A stretch of DNA of 41,549 bases from Deltaproteobacteria bacterium UBA6601 (GTDB lineage: Bacteria > Myxococcota_A > UBA796 > UBA9615): NCBI GenBank assembly GCA_002433485.1, contig DJIF01000059.1:39823-81371 (forward strand), in the 5' to 3' direction. The position numbers were made by a program, and so were the translations under genes. The notes beneath the pieces are model-generated. The model was not told where the DNA came from and ran no database searches. It saw nothing but the letters and a program-made list of their open reading frames with translations. Shown one piece after another: positions 24,348-32,605 of the stretch (its first letter is position 1; each line of letters begins with the position of its first letter).

Positions 24348-24362
24348 TGACAATTTTTGTCA
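24348..24362. promoter_or_regulatory. upstream activating site 1, probable PilR enhancer
   Basis: TGACAA-TTT-TTGTCA is a perfect dyad about 195 bases upstream of the predicted pilA start. The 16-base string TGACAATTTTTGTCAC recurs exactly at 24546-24561. NtrC-family activators bind such dyads 100-200 bases upstream of sigma-54 promoters, and Pseudomonas PilR sites contain TGTC cores. The link to PilR is inference. Confidence 0.65.
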
Positions 24363-24442
24363 CCCCCACACTGCCCCAGCCAAATCGACCCGGTTCTGGA
24401 ACCCAACCAAAAACCATGGCAGCAGCCGCAAAACTCGATCTA

Positions 24443-24455
24443 AATCAAGGGCTTA
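24443..24455 (+). promoter_or_regulatory. match to the IHF-binding consensus
   Basis: AATCAA-type match: the 13 bases fit WATCAANNNNTTR without mismatch and lie between the two dyad sites. IHF bends DNA to bring distant activators to sigma-54 promoters. A chance match in a region this size is unlikely but not excluded, and the site is on the far side of enhancer site 1 from the promoter. Confidence 0.35.
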
Positions 24456-24539
24456 GGCGTCAAAGAGGGGCCCTTCGCGAGGTCCGGCCCTGGTGCAGAA
24501 AAACGCTACGGCTACAGCAGTGAATCCAACTCCTAAATG

Positions 24540-24564
24540 ACGAGTGACAATTTTTGTCACTCGT
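24540..24564. promoter_or_regulatory. 25-bp perfect dyad overlapping the pilR stop (site 2)
   Basis: ACGAGTGACAA-TTT-TTGTCACTCGT has 11-bp arms and shares its 16-bp core with site 1. The pilR stop codon (24559-24557 on the minus strand) lies inside the right arm. As DNA it is a strong operator candidate. As RNA it would form an 11-bp hairpin at the end of the pilR message, without a T-run. The repeat of the core at site 1 favours protein binding. Confidence 0.7.
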
Positions 24565-25975
24565 CCAAAAGACCCGACTGGTCTCCATCCCCTGGTTCCA
24601 GTCCCATGCCCATCTTCTGCAACCGATATCGCAACGACCGAAAACTAATCCCAAGTAACCTAGCTGCCTCCTTCTTGACTCCCCCGGAAGCATCGAGCGC
24701 GCTGGTCAACAGCGCGCGCTCATAAGTGGCGAGAAGGTCTTCCATCTCCACCCCTTCTGGACCCACCGAGACCCGCAGGTCCCCTTCTTGCGAAGACTGA
24801 ACCGCGCCGACAATCTCATCGGGTAGATGCTCAAGCTGCACCTCGACCCCGGAACACAGCGCCAGACCCCGCTGGATAGCATTTTCCAGTTCGCGCACAT
24901 TGCCGGGCCATAGGTAGTCAGCGAAGGCCCGCTGAACAGCGCTCGATAGCGCGACCCCCTCTCGTCCCAGTTGTTCAGCATGCCGCTGTAGCAGGTGCTC
25001 GCTGAGCAGCGGAAGATCTTCCAAGCGCTCCCGCAATGACGGCATTTCAATGCAGATGACCTTAAGCCGATAGTAGAGGTCCTCGCGGAACCGTCCCTCA
25101 CGAATCTCCTCATCAAGATCCCGATTGGTGGCGGCCACAATCCGCACGTCTACTGACTGCTCATGAACGCCACCAACAGGCTTGACCTTGCGCTCCTGAA
25201 TGGCCCGCAGCAGCTTGACCTGAGTAGGAAGCGGCATCTCCCCGATTTCGTCGAGAAAGAGGGTCCCCTTATCAGCGCTCAGGAACAGTCCGTCGTGATT
25301 CTTTGCCGCGCCAGTAAAGGCCCCCTTTACATAGCCGAACAACTCCGACTCAATGAGCTGCTCAGGCATGGCGCCACAGTTGATCGACTGGAAAGGCCGC
25401 TCGCGACGATCGCTCTCAAAGTGAATGGCCCGCGCTACCAGTTCTTTGCCGGTCCCACTCTCACCAGTAATCAAGACCGTAATGGGAGTGTCTTTAACCC
25501 GCTCCATCAGATCATAGACCTTCTGCATGGATGCAGACCTGCCCACCAGGCTTGCGTAGCCAAAGCGATCGCTGAGCAGCTCCCTGAGAGTCTCGTTCTC
25601 ACGGGCTAGGTGGCGCTTTTCAAAGGCCTTTTCAAGAATCAATTTGAGCTCATCGACGTTGAAGGGCTTGACCACATAGTCGAAGGCACCCTCCTTCATA
25701 GCCGCCACTGCATTCTCAGTGGTCGCATAGGCGGTAATCATGACCACCTCGGTGTCCGGCCAGTCGGCATGTACCCGCCGCAACACGTCCATTCCATCAA
25801 GGCCGTCCATGTTCAAGTCGGTGACCACCACATCGGCAGGATCGGCCGCCATCAACTCCAGCGCTTCCTCACCTCGCGACGCAGTACGGCACTCATAGCC
25901 AGCACGCTTGATCATGATGGAGAGGAACTGCCTCAACGAGAGGTCATCATCAACGACCAGAATCTTATCAGCCAT
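24557..25975 (-). CDS. pilR: NtrC-family sigma-54 response regulator, PilR
   Basis: A 472-residue activator. Receiver at 1-120 with Asp9/Asp10 pocket, phosphoacceptor Asp53 in VTDLNMDGLDG and Lys of VKPFN. The AAA+ domain (about 140-380) has Walker A GESGTGKE, the sigma-54 contact loop GAFTGA, Walker B-like LDEIGEMPL, and the arginine finger region RFREDLYYRLKV. The C-terminal Fis-type helix-turn-helix lies near 430-460 (EAARLLGISFRSLRYRLQKMG). It lies between pilS and pilA, 2 bases after the pilS stop, so it is the cognate partner of PilS and the expected activator of pilA. Other NtrC-type functions are possible in principle, but the context makes PilR the natural call. Confidence 0.93.
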   Translation of the reverse strand: MADKILVVDDDLSLRQFLSIMIKRAGYECRTASRGEEALELMAADPADVVVTDLNMDGLDGMDVLRRVHADWPDTEVVMITAYATTENAVAAMKEGAFDYVVKPFNVDELKLILEKAFEKRHLARENETLRELLSDRFGYASLVGRSASMQKVYDLMERVKDTPITVLITGESGTGKELVARAIHFESDRRERPFQSINCGAMPEQLIESELFGYVKGAFTGAAKNHDGLFLSADKGTLFLDEIGEMPLPTQVKLLRAIQERKVKPVGGVHEQSVDVRIVAATNRDLDEEIREGRFREDLYYRLKVICIEMPSLRERLEDLPLLSEHLLQRHAEQLGREGVALSSAVQRAFADYLWPGNVRELENAIQRGLALCSGVEVQLEHLPDEIVGAVQSSQEGDLRVSVGPEGVEMEDLLATYERALLTSALDASGGVKKEAARLLGISFRSLRYRLQKMGMGLEPGDGDQSGLLDE

Positions 25976-25977
25976 GG

Positions 25978-27927
25978 CTACGCAGCCCCTACACCTACAT
26001 CCGACAGCTCAATGGGCAACCAAACCGAAAAATCGGTGCCCTTGCCCGGTTCGCTATCAACTGTGATCACGCCCTGATGAGCCTGCACGATTCTCGCCAC
26101 GATGGCGAGTCCAAGGCCGGTTCCGCCGCTGCGAGTAGTGAAGAAGGGATCAAAAATCTTGCCCAGTCCCTCATCGGGGATGCCCGGTCCGGTGTCCTCC
26201 ACCAGGATCTGTAAGGCAGTGAGCTCCGCTGGGGCTCCGCCCTCAGGTCGAGCTCCAACTGTGGCCCAATTGCCCACAAATGGATTGTCAACGTTGGCCC
26301 CACTGAGTTCGGCAACCGAGACCTCGCGAGTTCGAACGCGCAGAGTTCCATCGCCGTTCATCGCCTGACAGGCGTTGTTCACCAGGTTCCAGAGCACCTG
26401 ACGGATCCGATCTTCCTCGAAGCGAACCACCGGATCGAAATCGATGTCAGCCAGAATCTCCACCCCTTCCGCCATTCCACCTTTGCTCTTCAGCAAGGAC
26501 AGGGTGTCACGAATCAGGCCGCCCAACCTTCCTGGCTGCAGTTCAACCCGCTCATCACGAGTAAGCGCCAGGAAGTCCGTCACCAGGTGTCCCAAGCGAT
26601 CTGCCTCGCGCTCTACGATGCGCAGCAGCTGGTCCTCCTCGGGCATGAGTTCTGCTTCGGAACGCAGCACCTGAACCGAACCGGTAATGGACGCCAGGGG
26701 GTTGCGAATCTCGTGCGCAATACCGGCAGATAGGCGTCCAACGGCCGCCAGCCGCTCCTCTCGCTCAAGCTGCTCCTCCATGAGCAACAAACGGGTCCGA
26801 TCCTCAAAGACCAGGATCACTCCATCCACCCGCCCATCGGGCGAACGCATCACAGAGGCGCTGACTCGCAGATAAATCCGCTTGCGGTCCTTACGCGTCA
26901 TCCAGCGCTCAAAGCTATGGCCCCGCGCGCCACCCCGCTGGGTCTCATCGCTCTCTTCAAGCAGATGGTCAATGCCGCGCAGAAACTCGCTGGCAGGGCG
27001 GCCAATGACATCGGCGGCGCTATGGCGGGTGATCACCTCAGCAGCCCGATTAAATGAGGTCACCACCCCCTCATTACTGACCGTCAGCAGGCCGGCATCA
27101 ATGTTCTGAACGATTCGACCGTGCATGTCCTGCAGACGATGCAAGCTGCTCGCGGTGGCCGCCAGGGCGCGGCCAGTCTCAGCCTGCTTCTTAGCAAGCG
27201 AACCCGACAGGAAGGCCAACAGGTAGAAGGAGACGATGTGAAAACCAACCGTGGAATAGGCTTCTACGGCCTCGTTAAAGCCCAGGTTAAGAGGGCTCTG
27301 CAGAATCGCGCCGTCACCACTGAGTTGAGGCAAGACCCCGGACCAGGAGAGGCCCAGGCAGGCCACATAGACCAGCGTGTCGAGGCTCGCGACAATCAAG
27401 CCACCAGGCAACAGCAACAGATAGCCAGCGCCCAGAATGTTGAACACAAACAGCCAGGTAAAGCCCGAGTTTGCGCCGCCAGTAAACAGCAGAACCAGGC
27501 CAATACAGGCCGCATCAACAACGAACTGGAGATAACTGAAGAAGGCCAGGTTCGGCATCCAGTTAACAACTGCTGCATACAGAATCGACAGCAGGTAGAA
27601 GGCGATAAAGAGCTGATAGATGGAGCTGACCGGGCTCGACTCGATGGCAACACCACCGAGGCTGAACAGCAAGACCCCAAACAACACGGTCACCATGAGG
27701 ATGCGGATCAGCATCATCCACTGGAGCCGGCCGAACAAAACCTCCCAGTCGGCTGGCAGACCACTGAAGCCGACCGGGCCGAAAGGGCTCGCACCTTCTA
27801 CCGAAGCAACACCCTGAAAGTGATTCGCCTCACGCAGTTCAGACGAGGACATGACAGACATCTTGTCAGAAGAGGGCTGAGAGGCGCCGGCGACTTCCCT
27901 TGGCGAGTCGCCGGCAGCGAGGGCCAT
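25978..27927 (-). CDS. pilS: pilus two-component sensor kinase PilS
   Basis: A 649-residue membrane histidine kinase. A hydrophilic N-tail (1-65) precedes about six transmembrane helices (about 70-245), as in PilS of Pseudomonas. A PAS domain follows (about 265-380: NIDAGLLTVSNEGVVTSFNRAAE). HisKA has His405 in AHEIRNPLAS, and HATPase_c has the N box NLVNNACQAM (Asn517), DTGPGIP (578-584) and GGTGLGLAIV (601-610). In Pseudomonas, PilS senses the pilin pool in the membrane through its helices; the same is inferred here. The start overlaps the pilC stop by one base in a TGATG, implying coupled translation, and pilR follows after 2 bases. Internal Met codons at 23 and 26 are possible alternative starts. 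Confidence 0.93.
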   Translation of the reverse strand: MALAAGDSPREVAGASQPSSDKMSVMSSSELREANHFQGVASVEGASPFGPVGFSGLPADWEVLFGRLQWMMLIRILMVTVLFGVLLFSLGGVAIESSPVSSIYQLFIAFYLLSILYAAVVNWMPNLAFFSYLQFVVDAACIGLVLLFTGGANSGFTWLFVFNILGAGYLLLLPGGLIVASLDTLVYVACLGLSWSGVLPQLSGDGAILQSPLNLGFNEAVEAYSTVGFHIVSFYLLAFLSGSLAKKQAETGRALAATASSLHRLQDMHGRIVQNIDAGLLTVSNEGVVTSFNRAAEVITRHSAADVIGRPASEFLRGIDHLLEESDETQRGGARGHSFERWMTRKDRKRIYLRVSASVMRSPDGRVDGVILVFEDRTRLLLMEEQLEREERLAAVGRLSAGIAHEIRNPLASITGSVQVLRSEAELMPEEDQLLRIVEREADRLGHLVTDFLALTRDERVELQPGRLGGLIRDTLSLLKSKGGMAEGVEILADIDFDPVVRFEEDRIRQVLWNLVNNACQAMNGDGTLRVRTREVSVAELSGANVDNPFVGNWATVGARPEGGAPAELTALQILVEDTGPGIPDEGLGKIFDPFFTTRSGGTGLGLAIVARIVQAHQGVITVDSEPGKGTDFSVWLPIELSDVGVGAA

Positions 27928-29150
27928 CAGCCGCCAACCGTAGAGGACATGGTGAAGATCGGCAGGTACAGGGCGACCACCAGGCCACCAACGACCACAC
28001 CGAGGAAGACGATAATGATGGGCTCGATCAGCGAAGTGATGGAGTCCACCGCAACCTCGACTTCATCGTCATAGAAGTCCGCGATCTTAACCAACATCGT
28101 GTCCAAGGCACCGGTTGCCTCTCCGACGTTGATCATCTGACAGACCATGCCTGGAAAGACCCCAGACTCGGCCAGCGGCTCAGCAATTGTCCGCCCTTCC
28201 GAGATCGAGTCCCGAGTCTTGAGGATGGCATCCTCAATAACTACGTTGCCAGCAGAACGTGAACAGATATTGAGGGCTTCGAGGATCGGTACACCGGAGC
28301 TGATCATGGTGCCCAGCGTACGGCAAAAGCGAGCTACTGCGACCTTACGAATCAACTCGCCGAACAACGGCGCCCTGAGGAACAGGCGATCCATAAAATT
28401 CTGGCCGCCCTTGGTGGCAGTCAGTTTCTTGTAGGAAAAACCCAAGACCCCCACCGTGACCACCCCATGAACGAAATAGTCGGTGGTCGTATGGGAAATG
28501 GTAATCAGGATCTGGGTGGGCACTGGCAGCGCTGCTCCCACCTCGCCGAACATCTTCTCGAAGACCGGCACCACCTTGGTCATAATTACGATCATGATCA
28601 GCAACATGATGATGACGATCGCGATGGGATAGACCATCGCGCCCTTCACCTTGCGCTTGAGCTTGTTGTTCTTCTCAATGTAGGTCGCAAGACGGTTGAG
28701 AATGGTGTCGAGGATACCGCCGACCTCACCGGCTGAGACCAGGTTCACATACAGGTCGTCGAAGGTGGTCGGAAACTTCTTCAAGGCCTCGCCGAAGGTA
28801 TTACCTCCCTCGACGGTCTCCTTGATCTCGGTGAGTTGCTTCTTAAAGGTCGGATTCTCTGCATTGTTGGCCTGAATCTCCAGGCACTGGACCAGGGGCA
28901 AGCCCGAGTCGATCATGGTTGCGAACTGGCGAGTAAAGACCACCAGATCCTTCTCGCCGACCTTAGGCGCCATGAACTCTGGCAGGGGGATGTCACCGGA
29001 CAGGTCGATGCCACCCTTCTTCTTGACCGATGTGGGCTTGATCTCCATCCCACGGAGCTTGGTCATGACCGCCGCCTGCGAGTCGGCCTCAATCACTCCC
29101 TTGCGAATCTCGCCACTGGTGGTGCGACCTTCGTAGGCAAATTTAGGCAT
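27927..29150 (-). CDS. pilC: type IV pilus inner-membrane platform protein PilC
   Basis: A 407-residue GspF/PilC-family protein that forms the inner-membrane platform on which the assembly ATPase acts. N-terminal FAYEGRTTSGEIRKGVIEA, first GspF repeat from about 68 (FTRQFATMIDSGLPLVQCLEI), membrane helices near 170-195 and 220-240, second GspF repeat from about 270 (FCRTLGTMISSGVPILEALNI), MINVGEATGALDTML, and a last helix near 380-400 (EPIIIVFLGVVVGGLVVALYLPIF). GGAGGTC lies 9 bases before the ATG. It leads the pilC-pilS-pilR block. The assembly ATPase genes pilB and pilT that precede pilC in M. xanthus are absent here; a divergent FHA gene occupies that side. Confidence 0.95.
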   Translation of the reverse strand: MPKFAYEGRTTSGEIRKGVIEADSQAAVMTKLRGMEIKPTSVKKKGGIDLSGDIPLPEFMAPKVGEKDLVVFTRQFATMIDSGLPLVQCLEIQANNAENPTFKKQLTEIKETVEGGNTFGEALKKFPTTFDDLYVNLVSAGEVGGILDTILNRLATYIEKNNKLKRKVKGAMVYPIAIVIIMLLIMIVIMTKVVPVFEKMFGEVGAALPVPTQILITISHTTTDYFVHGVVTVGVLGFSYKKLTATKGGQNFMDRLFLRAPLFGELIRKVAVARFCRTLGTMISSGVPILEALNICSRSAGNVVIEDAILKTRDSISEGRTIAEPLAESGVFPGMVCQMINVGEATGALDTMLVKIADFYDDEVEVAVDSITSLIEPIIIVFLGVVVGGLVVALYLPIFTMSSTVGG

Positions 29151-29271
29151 CGCTAAGACCTCCGTATGTATCGGTTATACGCCAAGACACCGCATCCGCG
29201 GAAGGGTCCTCTGACGGGTCAGCCTCTCGCGCGCACGCTGGGGCTCCTAATCGTTGACCCCTCGCAGCCGG

Positions 29272-29300
29272 TTGAGCCCGCGCCTCATCCTTGCTAGCCT
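29272..29300 (+). promoter_or_regulatory. candidate promoter of the FHA membrane protein
   Basis: TTGAGC (29272-29277) and TAGCCT (29295-29300) with 17 bases between. The -35 has two mismatches and the -10 three, similar in style to the tatT promoter candidate. The predicted start near 29307 gives a leader of about 60 bases. On the opposite strand a TATAAC (29179-29174) could be the -10 of pilC, without a clear -35. Confidence 0.35.
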
Positions 29301-29368
29301 CCCCTGCTCCTTTGAGTCGCCCCGTCCCGGCGCGGCCCCGGAACCTGAACGTCAAAAGGATCGACCAA

Positions 29369-31138
29369 GTGATCTCTAACCTCCGCAACACTGCGATCTC
29401 CTTGCCCTCTCTCGCAATCCGTTTCTGCCTGATGGCTGCACTGTCCTGCACCTTCCTGCCAGGTCAGGCCAAGGCAGGTCAGGTCCTCGATGTGGTCCCC
29501 AGTGAGGACCCTGGCATTGTCGACGTTTGGGTGCGCGATGCCCAGGGGGCAACCCCCATCGTGACCATTGACGAATCCGCCATTGAGTTGAGCGCATCGG
29601 CACCGGCTGACTCTTCACGGTTCAAGCCCCTGCTGATGGTATTCGACAGCTCTAACATCAATGAAGAGCGCCTTAAGCGAGTCCTCAAGGACGTTAAGGG
29701 CCTCGCAGAACGGGAGATGAACCTGGGTGCACGGCTGGTGATGGTGGCCGACCAGAAGGGCCGGGTGCAGATGCTCGAAGACATCTCCCACGTGGGCGAG
29801 AACGCGGAGGCCTGGAAGAAGTTTCTGGCCGGCTCCACCCTTGACGTCAATCCCGAGCCTCGCAAGCCGTTCTATTCCACCATCGGCCTGATGCTGCCAA
29901 AGGTGCTGGGGCGCGAGTCTGGCACCAAGACCAAGCGGGTCTGGGCGATGGTGTTCTCCAGCCTCTGCATGGACCCGGAGGCAGAGCCCCTCAAGCTGGA
30001 CGATTTCAAGGGCCCAGTACACCTGGTCACCTGGGATGATGACTTGAGCCGGGATTGCCTGAAGAGCAAGAAGAAGTGGCTGGAGAGTTCCGCCAACGAC
30101 AAGCTCAAGGTCCACGTTGTCGGCCAGGACGACGAGGCCATCAAGGTAGCTATGGCGGGAATCCCGACCGCTGACCACAAGATCACCCTCAGCCCTCCTG
30201 AGGGAGGCAAGGGCATCGACTACCGAGGTGGCTCATTTGCCATTGACGTGCGGCTTCCGGGAGCCCCGGATGGAGACGCGTGGAAGGCAGTCTTCAAAGA
30301 AGACATCCTTCCCAATGAATGGTCCCGCTCCGCCAAGATCAAGGCCAAGAAAGTACGCATGACCCAGGTGGCGGTGGGCTTCACGGTGCTCCTGCTGAGC
30401 GTGCTGCTTGGGGTAACTTTCAAAGCCCGGGCCAGTGCCGTTGATTTTGCTCGCTGGGAGGCCGTTGGCGAAGCCGAAGACCTTGCAGCCCCCGCGGTCG
30501 ATCCAGACGCCTGGAATGCCACCATCTTCCAACTCACTGGAGCGATGCCGGTAATCACCGAGGCCGCTGCCAAACGAGCCACTCAACTCGGACCCGATGG
30601 AGGCGACGACGCGACCGCCGTGCAGAAAGTCCCCAAAGCCGCCAAGAAGCCTGCCGCAGCTCCTCCGCAGCAAGATCAAGGCGACCAGGCAAACGAGACC
30701 GTAACAACCACCGCCGAACAGCCACAGGCGCCCGCGCCGAAGTCCACCACCGGGATGACCGTCTCCATGTCAGTGGTCGACGACGGTACCGCCTACGAGG
30801 CTCAGACTCCTTTTGAGATCGGTGTCCTCCAGGACGGCAAGCCGGTGGCTCGAAAGACCAAGATGTTCCGCAAGAGCTTCAGTGTTGGCCGAGCAACCGA
30901 CAACCGAGTCGTCATTCAGCAGGACGACACGGTGCATCGCTACCACGTGGTTATCCGACCTGCCGTCGAGGGTAAGGAGTGGTGGCTGGAGGTCTCCCCG
31001 ACCGCCTCAAACCGGACTCGCCTGAACGGCAAGGACCTGCGTCCGGGAGGACGATATCGAGTGCCTGGGCGCTTCCGCTTGCAACTTGGTGAGTCCACAG
31101 AGGTGCGTGGCCGACTGTCCAAAAAGAAAGCCGCCTGA
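29369..31138 (+). CDS. membrane protein with periplasmic domain and cytosolic FHA domain
   Basis: A 589-residue protein. The GTG at 29369 is chosen because AAGGA lies 9 bases upstream and it opens a signal-like segment (residues about 10-36, ending QAKA). An in-frame TTG at 29291 would add 26 Pro/Arg-rich residues. The exported part (about 37-325) has alternating beta/alpha elements with LLMVFDSSNI and RVWAMVFSSL, perhaps a von Willebrand A-like fold, without a clear MIDAS motif. One membrane helix (about 331-352) follows, then a low-complexity Ala/Pro/Gln linker (about 420-475). An FHA domain closes the protein (about 497-575: FSVGRATDNRVVI, HRYHVVI, TRLNGKDL). FHA domains bind phosphothreonine, so it could relay between a kinase in the cytosol and an envelope structure. 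It is divergent from pilC, but a pilus role is unproven. Confidence 0.85.
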   Translation: MISNLRNTAISLPSLAIRFCLMAALSCTFLPGQAKAGQVLDVVPSEDPGIVDVWVRDAQGATPIVTIDESAIELSASAPADSSRFKPLLMVFDSSNINEERLKRVLKDVKGLAEREMNLGARLVMVADQKGRVQMLEDISHVGENAEAWKKFLAGSTLDVNPEPRKPFYSTIGLMLPKVLGRESGTKTKRVWAMVFSSLCMDPEAEPLKLDDFKGPVHLVTWDDDLSRDCLKSKKKWLESSANDKLKVHVVGQDDEAIKVAMAGIPTADHKITLSPPEGGKGIDYRGGSFAIDVRLPGAPDGDAWKAVFKEDILPNEWSRSAKIKAKKVRMTQVAVGFTVLLLSVLLGVTFKARASAVDFARWEAVGEAEDLAAPAVDPDAWNATIFQLTGAMPVITEAAAKRATQLGPDGGDDATAVQKVPKAAKKPAAAPPQQDQGDQANETVTTTAEQPQAPAPKSTTGMTVSMSVVDDGTAYEAQTPFEIGVLQDGKPVARKTKMFRKSFSVGRATDNRVVIQQDDTVHRYHVVIRPAVEGKEWWLEVSPTASNRTRLNGKDLRPGGRYRVPGRFRLQLGESTEVRGRLSKKKAA

Positions 31139-31290
31139 GGCTTCAGCAGGCGCACCTAAAGCGACCTCTACTTCACCGTCCGAGTACGGCTTTGCTCCCC
31201 TGCAGTTGGCGCCGCAGTGCCCACCTTGCAACGGTGCCAACCCAAGCGGCTGCCCGACCAGCAGTAGCTGGCAGATAAGCGCCACCCAGC

Positions 31291-32577
31291 ATGAAAATCC
31301 GTCCCACCGTCGCCATCGTCAGCTACTTCTTCCTCCCTGAGCCGAAAGCTGCTGCTAAGCGCCCCTCGCAGCTACGCCGCTACCTTGAAGAGCTGGGCTG
31401 GCAGGTCCGAGTCATCTGCCCACGAATGCAGTCCGGAACACCGCGGCAGGACCCCGCAGTCCTTGAGGTAGCTCGGGGCAAGCTGGGGGAGTGGCTACGG
31501 AACATCGTTCCAGCTGATGACCGGCCTCTGTTTGAGCAATGGACCGGGACCTCCACAGAAGGCCTCAGCCAGGAGTCGGATCCCAAACACTCCAAGCTAT
31601 TGCGAGCAGCACGAGGCTTCATCCTCCCCGACCAGCAGGCCCCCTGGATCGCCGCAGTCCTGAATGCGGCACTACGAGACGAGCAGGTACGTAACGCCCA
31701 GGTGGTCCTCAGCACCGCGCCACCCTTTTCCTGCCACGTTGCTGGAGCACTGCTCGCCGAGCGCCTGAAGGTCCCACTGGTCATCGACTATCGGGACCCC
31801 TACTCCCTCAACTCCATCAACCCTCCAGGCCCCCTCGACCGCCCAATTAAGGAGCGCCTTGAGCGCAGTATTATGCAACGAGCAGCAGCCCTGACTGCAG
31901 TTTCAAAGGGCTACGCAAGACGCCAAGCGGAATTTGGCGGTCGAGAGGTCCAGGCGATCCCCAACGGCTGGGAGCTGGAAGACGGTCGGCCGCAGCAACC
32001 GGTAGCGCCCCCCAGCCCCAACGACCCGCTGGTGCTGGCTCACACCGGTACGATTTATCCCATCGCGCACGACCTCAAGACCCTTCTGAGCGGAATCCGC
32101 AAGGCAAGCGACCAAGGCCTGCAGCTGCGCGTGCGGTCCTGTGGAACCGGCGGCCGCTTCCTGCAAGCCGGGCTCGCCGAGGTGGGCCTGGAAGAGCTCC
32201 TCGATGACATCGGAACGGTCCCACGAGAGCAGGCCGTGGAGATGCGTGCTGCAGCTTCTGCGCAGCTCCTGTTCCTGCCCAGCAGGCCGGAAGATGAAGG
32301 CACGATCCCATCAAAGTTGTTTGATTACCTGATTACCGGTCAACCCATCGTCGCGGTTGGCGATGCCGACAGCGAGCCCGGACAGATCCTCAGGCAAGCA
32401 GGAGCAGGGTCAGCAGCAGCAGATGCTGCGGCAGTAGCCGAGCGACTGTTAGCCATCGCCAGGGCCCAGCAGCAAGGTCAGTTAGCCAGCATGGGAGTCC
32501 CACGGGAAGCTGCTGAGCGCTTCTCTGGTCAGGCAATGGCAGCCGCCTTCCATGAGGTCCTCAGCGAGCTGCTCTAG
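31291..32577 (+). CDS. glycosyltransferase, GT4-like
   Basis: A 428-residue GT-B enzyme. N-terminal Rossmann half starts TVAIVSYFFLPEPKAAAKRPSQL and contains VIDYRDPYSLN (about 166-176) and AVSKGYARRQAEFGG. The nucleotide-sugar half has IPNGWE near 225, HTGTIYPIAHDLKTLLSG, and a Glu-containing segment (SRPEDEGTIPSKLFDYLITGQPIVAVG near 330-355) typical of the GT4 donor site. No membrane segment. It presumably adds sugars to a surface polysaccharide or a protein, but neither is identifiable. The 152-base gap upstream has no clear promoter and no strong ribosome site before the ATG. Confidence 0.9.
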   Translation: MKIRPTVAIVSYFFLPEPKAAAKRPSQLRRYLEELGWQVRVICPRMQSGTPRQDPAVLEVARGKLGEWLRNIVPADDRPLFEQWTGTSTEGLSQESDPKHSKLLRAARGFILPDQQAPWIAAVLNAALRDEQVRNAQVVLSTAPPFSCHVAGALLAERLKVPLVIDYRDPYSLNSINPPGPLDRPIKERLERSIMQRAAALTAVSKGYARRQAEFGGREVQAIPNGWELEDGRPQQPVAPPSPNDPLVLAHTGTIYPIAHDLKTLLSGIRKASDQGLQLRVRSCGTGGRFLQAGLAEVGLEELLDDIGTVPREQAVEMRAAASAQLLFLPSRPEDEGTIPSKLFDYLITGQPIVAVGDADSEPGQILRQAGAGSAAADAAAVAERLLAIARAQQQGQLASMGVPREAAERFSGQAMAAAFHEVLSELL

Positions 32578-32605
32578 GGATAGTCGAAGCAGCAGGCCCA
32601 GCTGC

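Larger units (their letters stand above)
24107..24556. other. pilA control region, no gene
   Basis: The 450-base gap between pilR and pilA is the longest gene-free stretch and is AT-richer than its surroundings, with T- and A-runs around 24245-24268. It holds a sigma-54 promoter, a dyad at the predicted start site, two copies of a TGACAA-type inverted repeat and a match to the IHF consensus, each listed separately. A lone half-site-like GTCACTC occurs at 24329-24335. No short reading frame with a ribosome site is convincing here. Confidence 0.8.

Noticed and set aside
24274..24456. 60-codon plus-strand frame in the pilA control region
   Set aside because: No ribosome site, no motif, and it overlaps the probable regulatory dyad and IHF-like site.
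27121..28074. 317-codon plus-strand frame opposite pilS
   Set aside because: Antisense to the membrane and PAS region of PilS; Gln/Asn/His-rich composition typical of complementing a hydrophobic gene.
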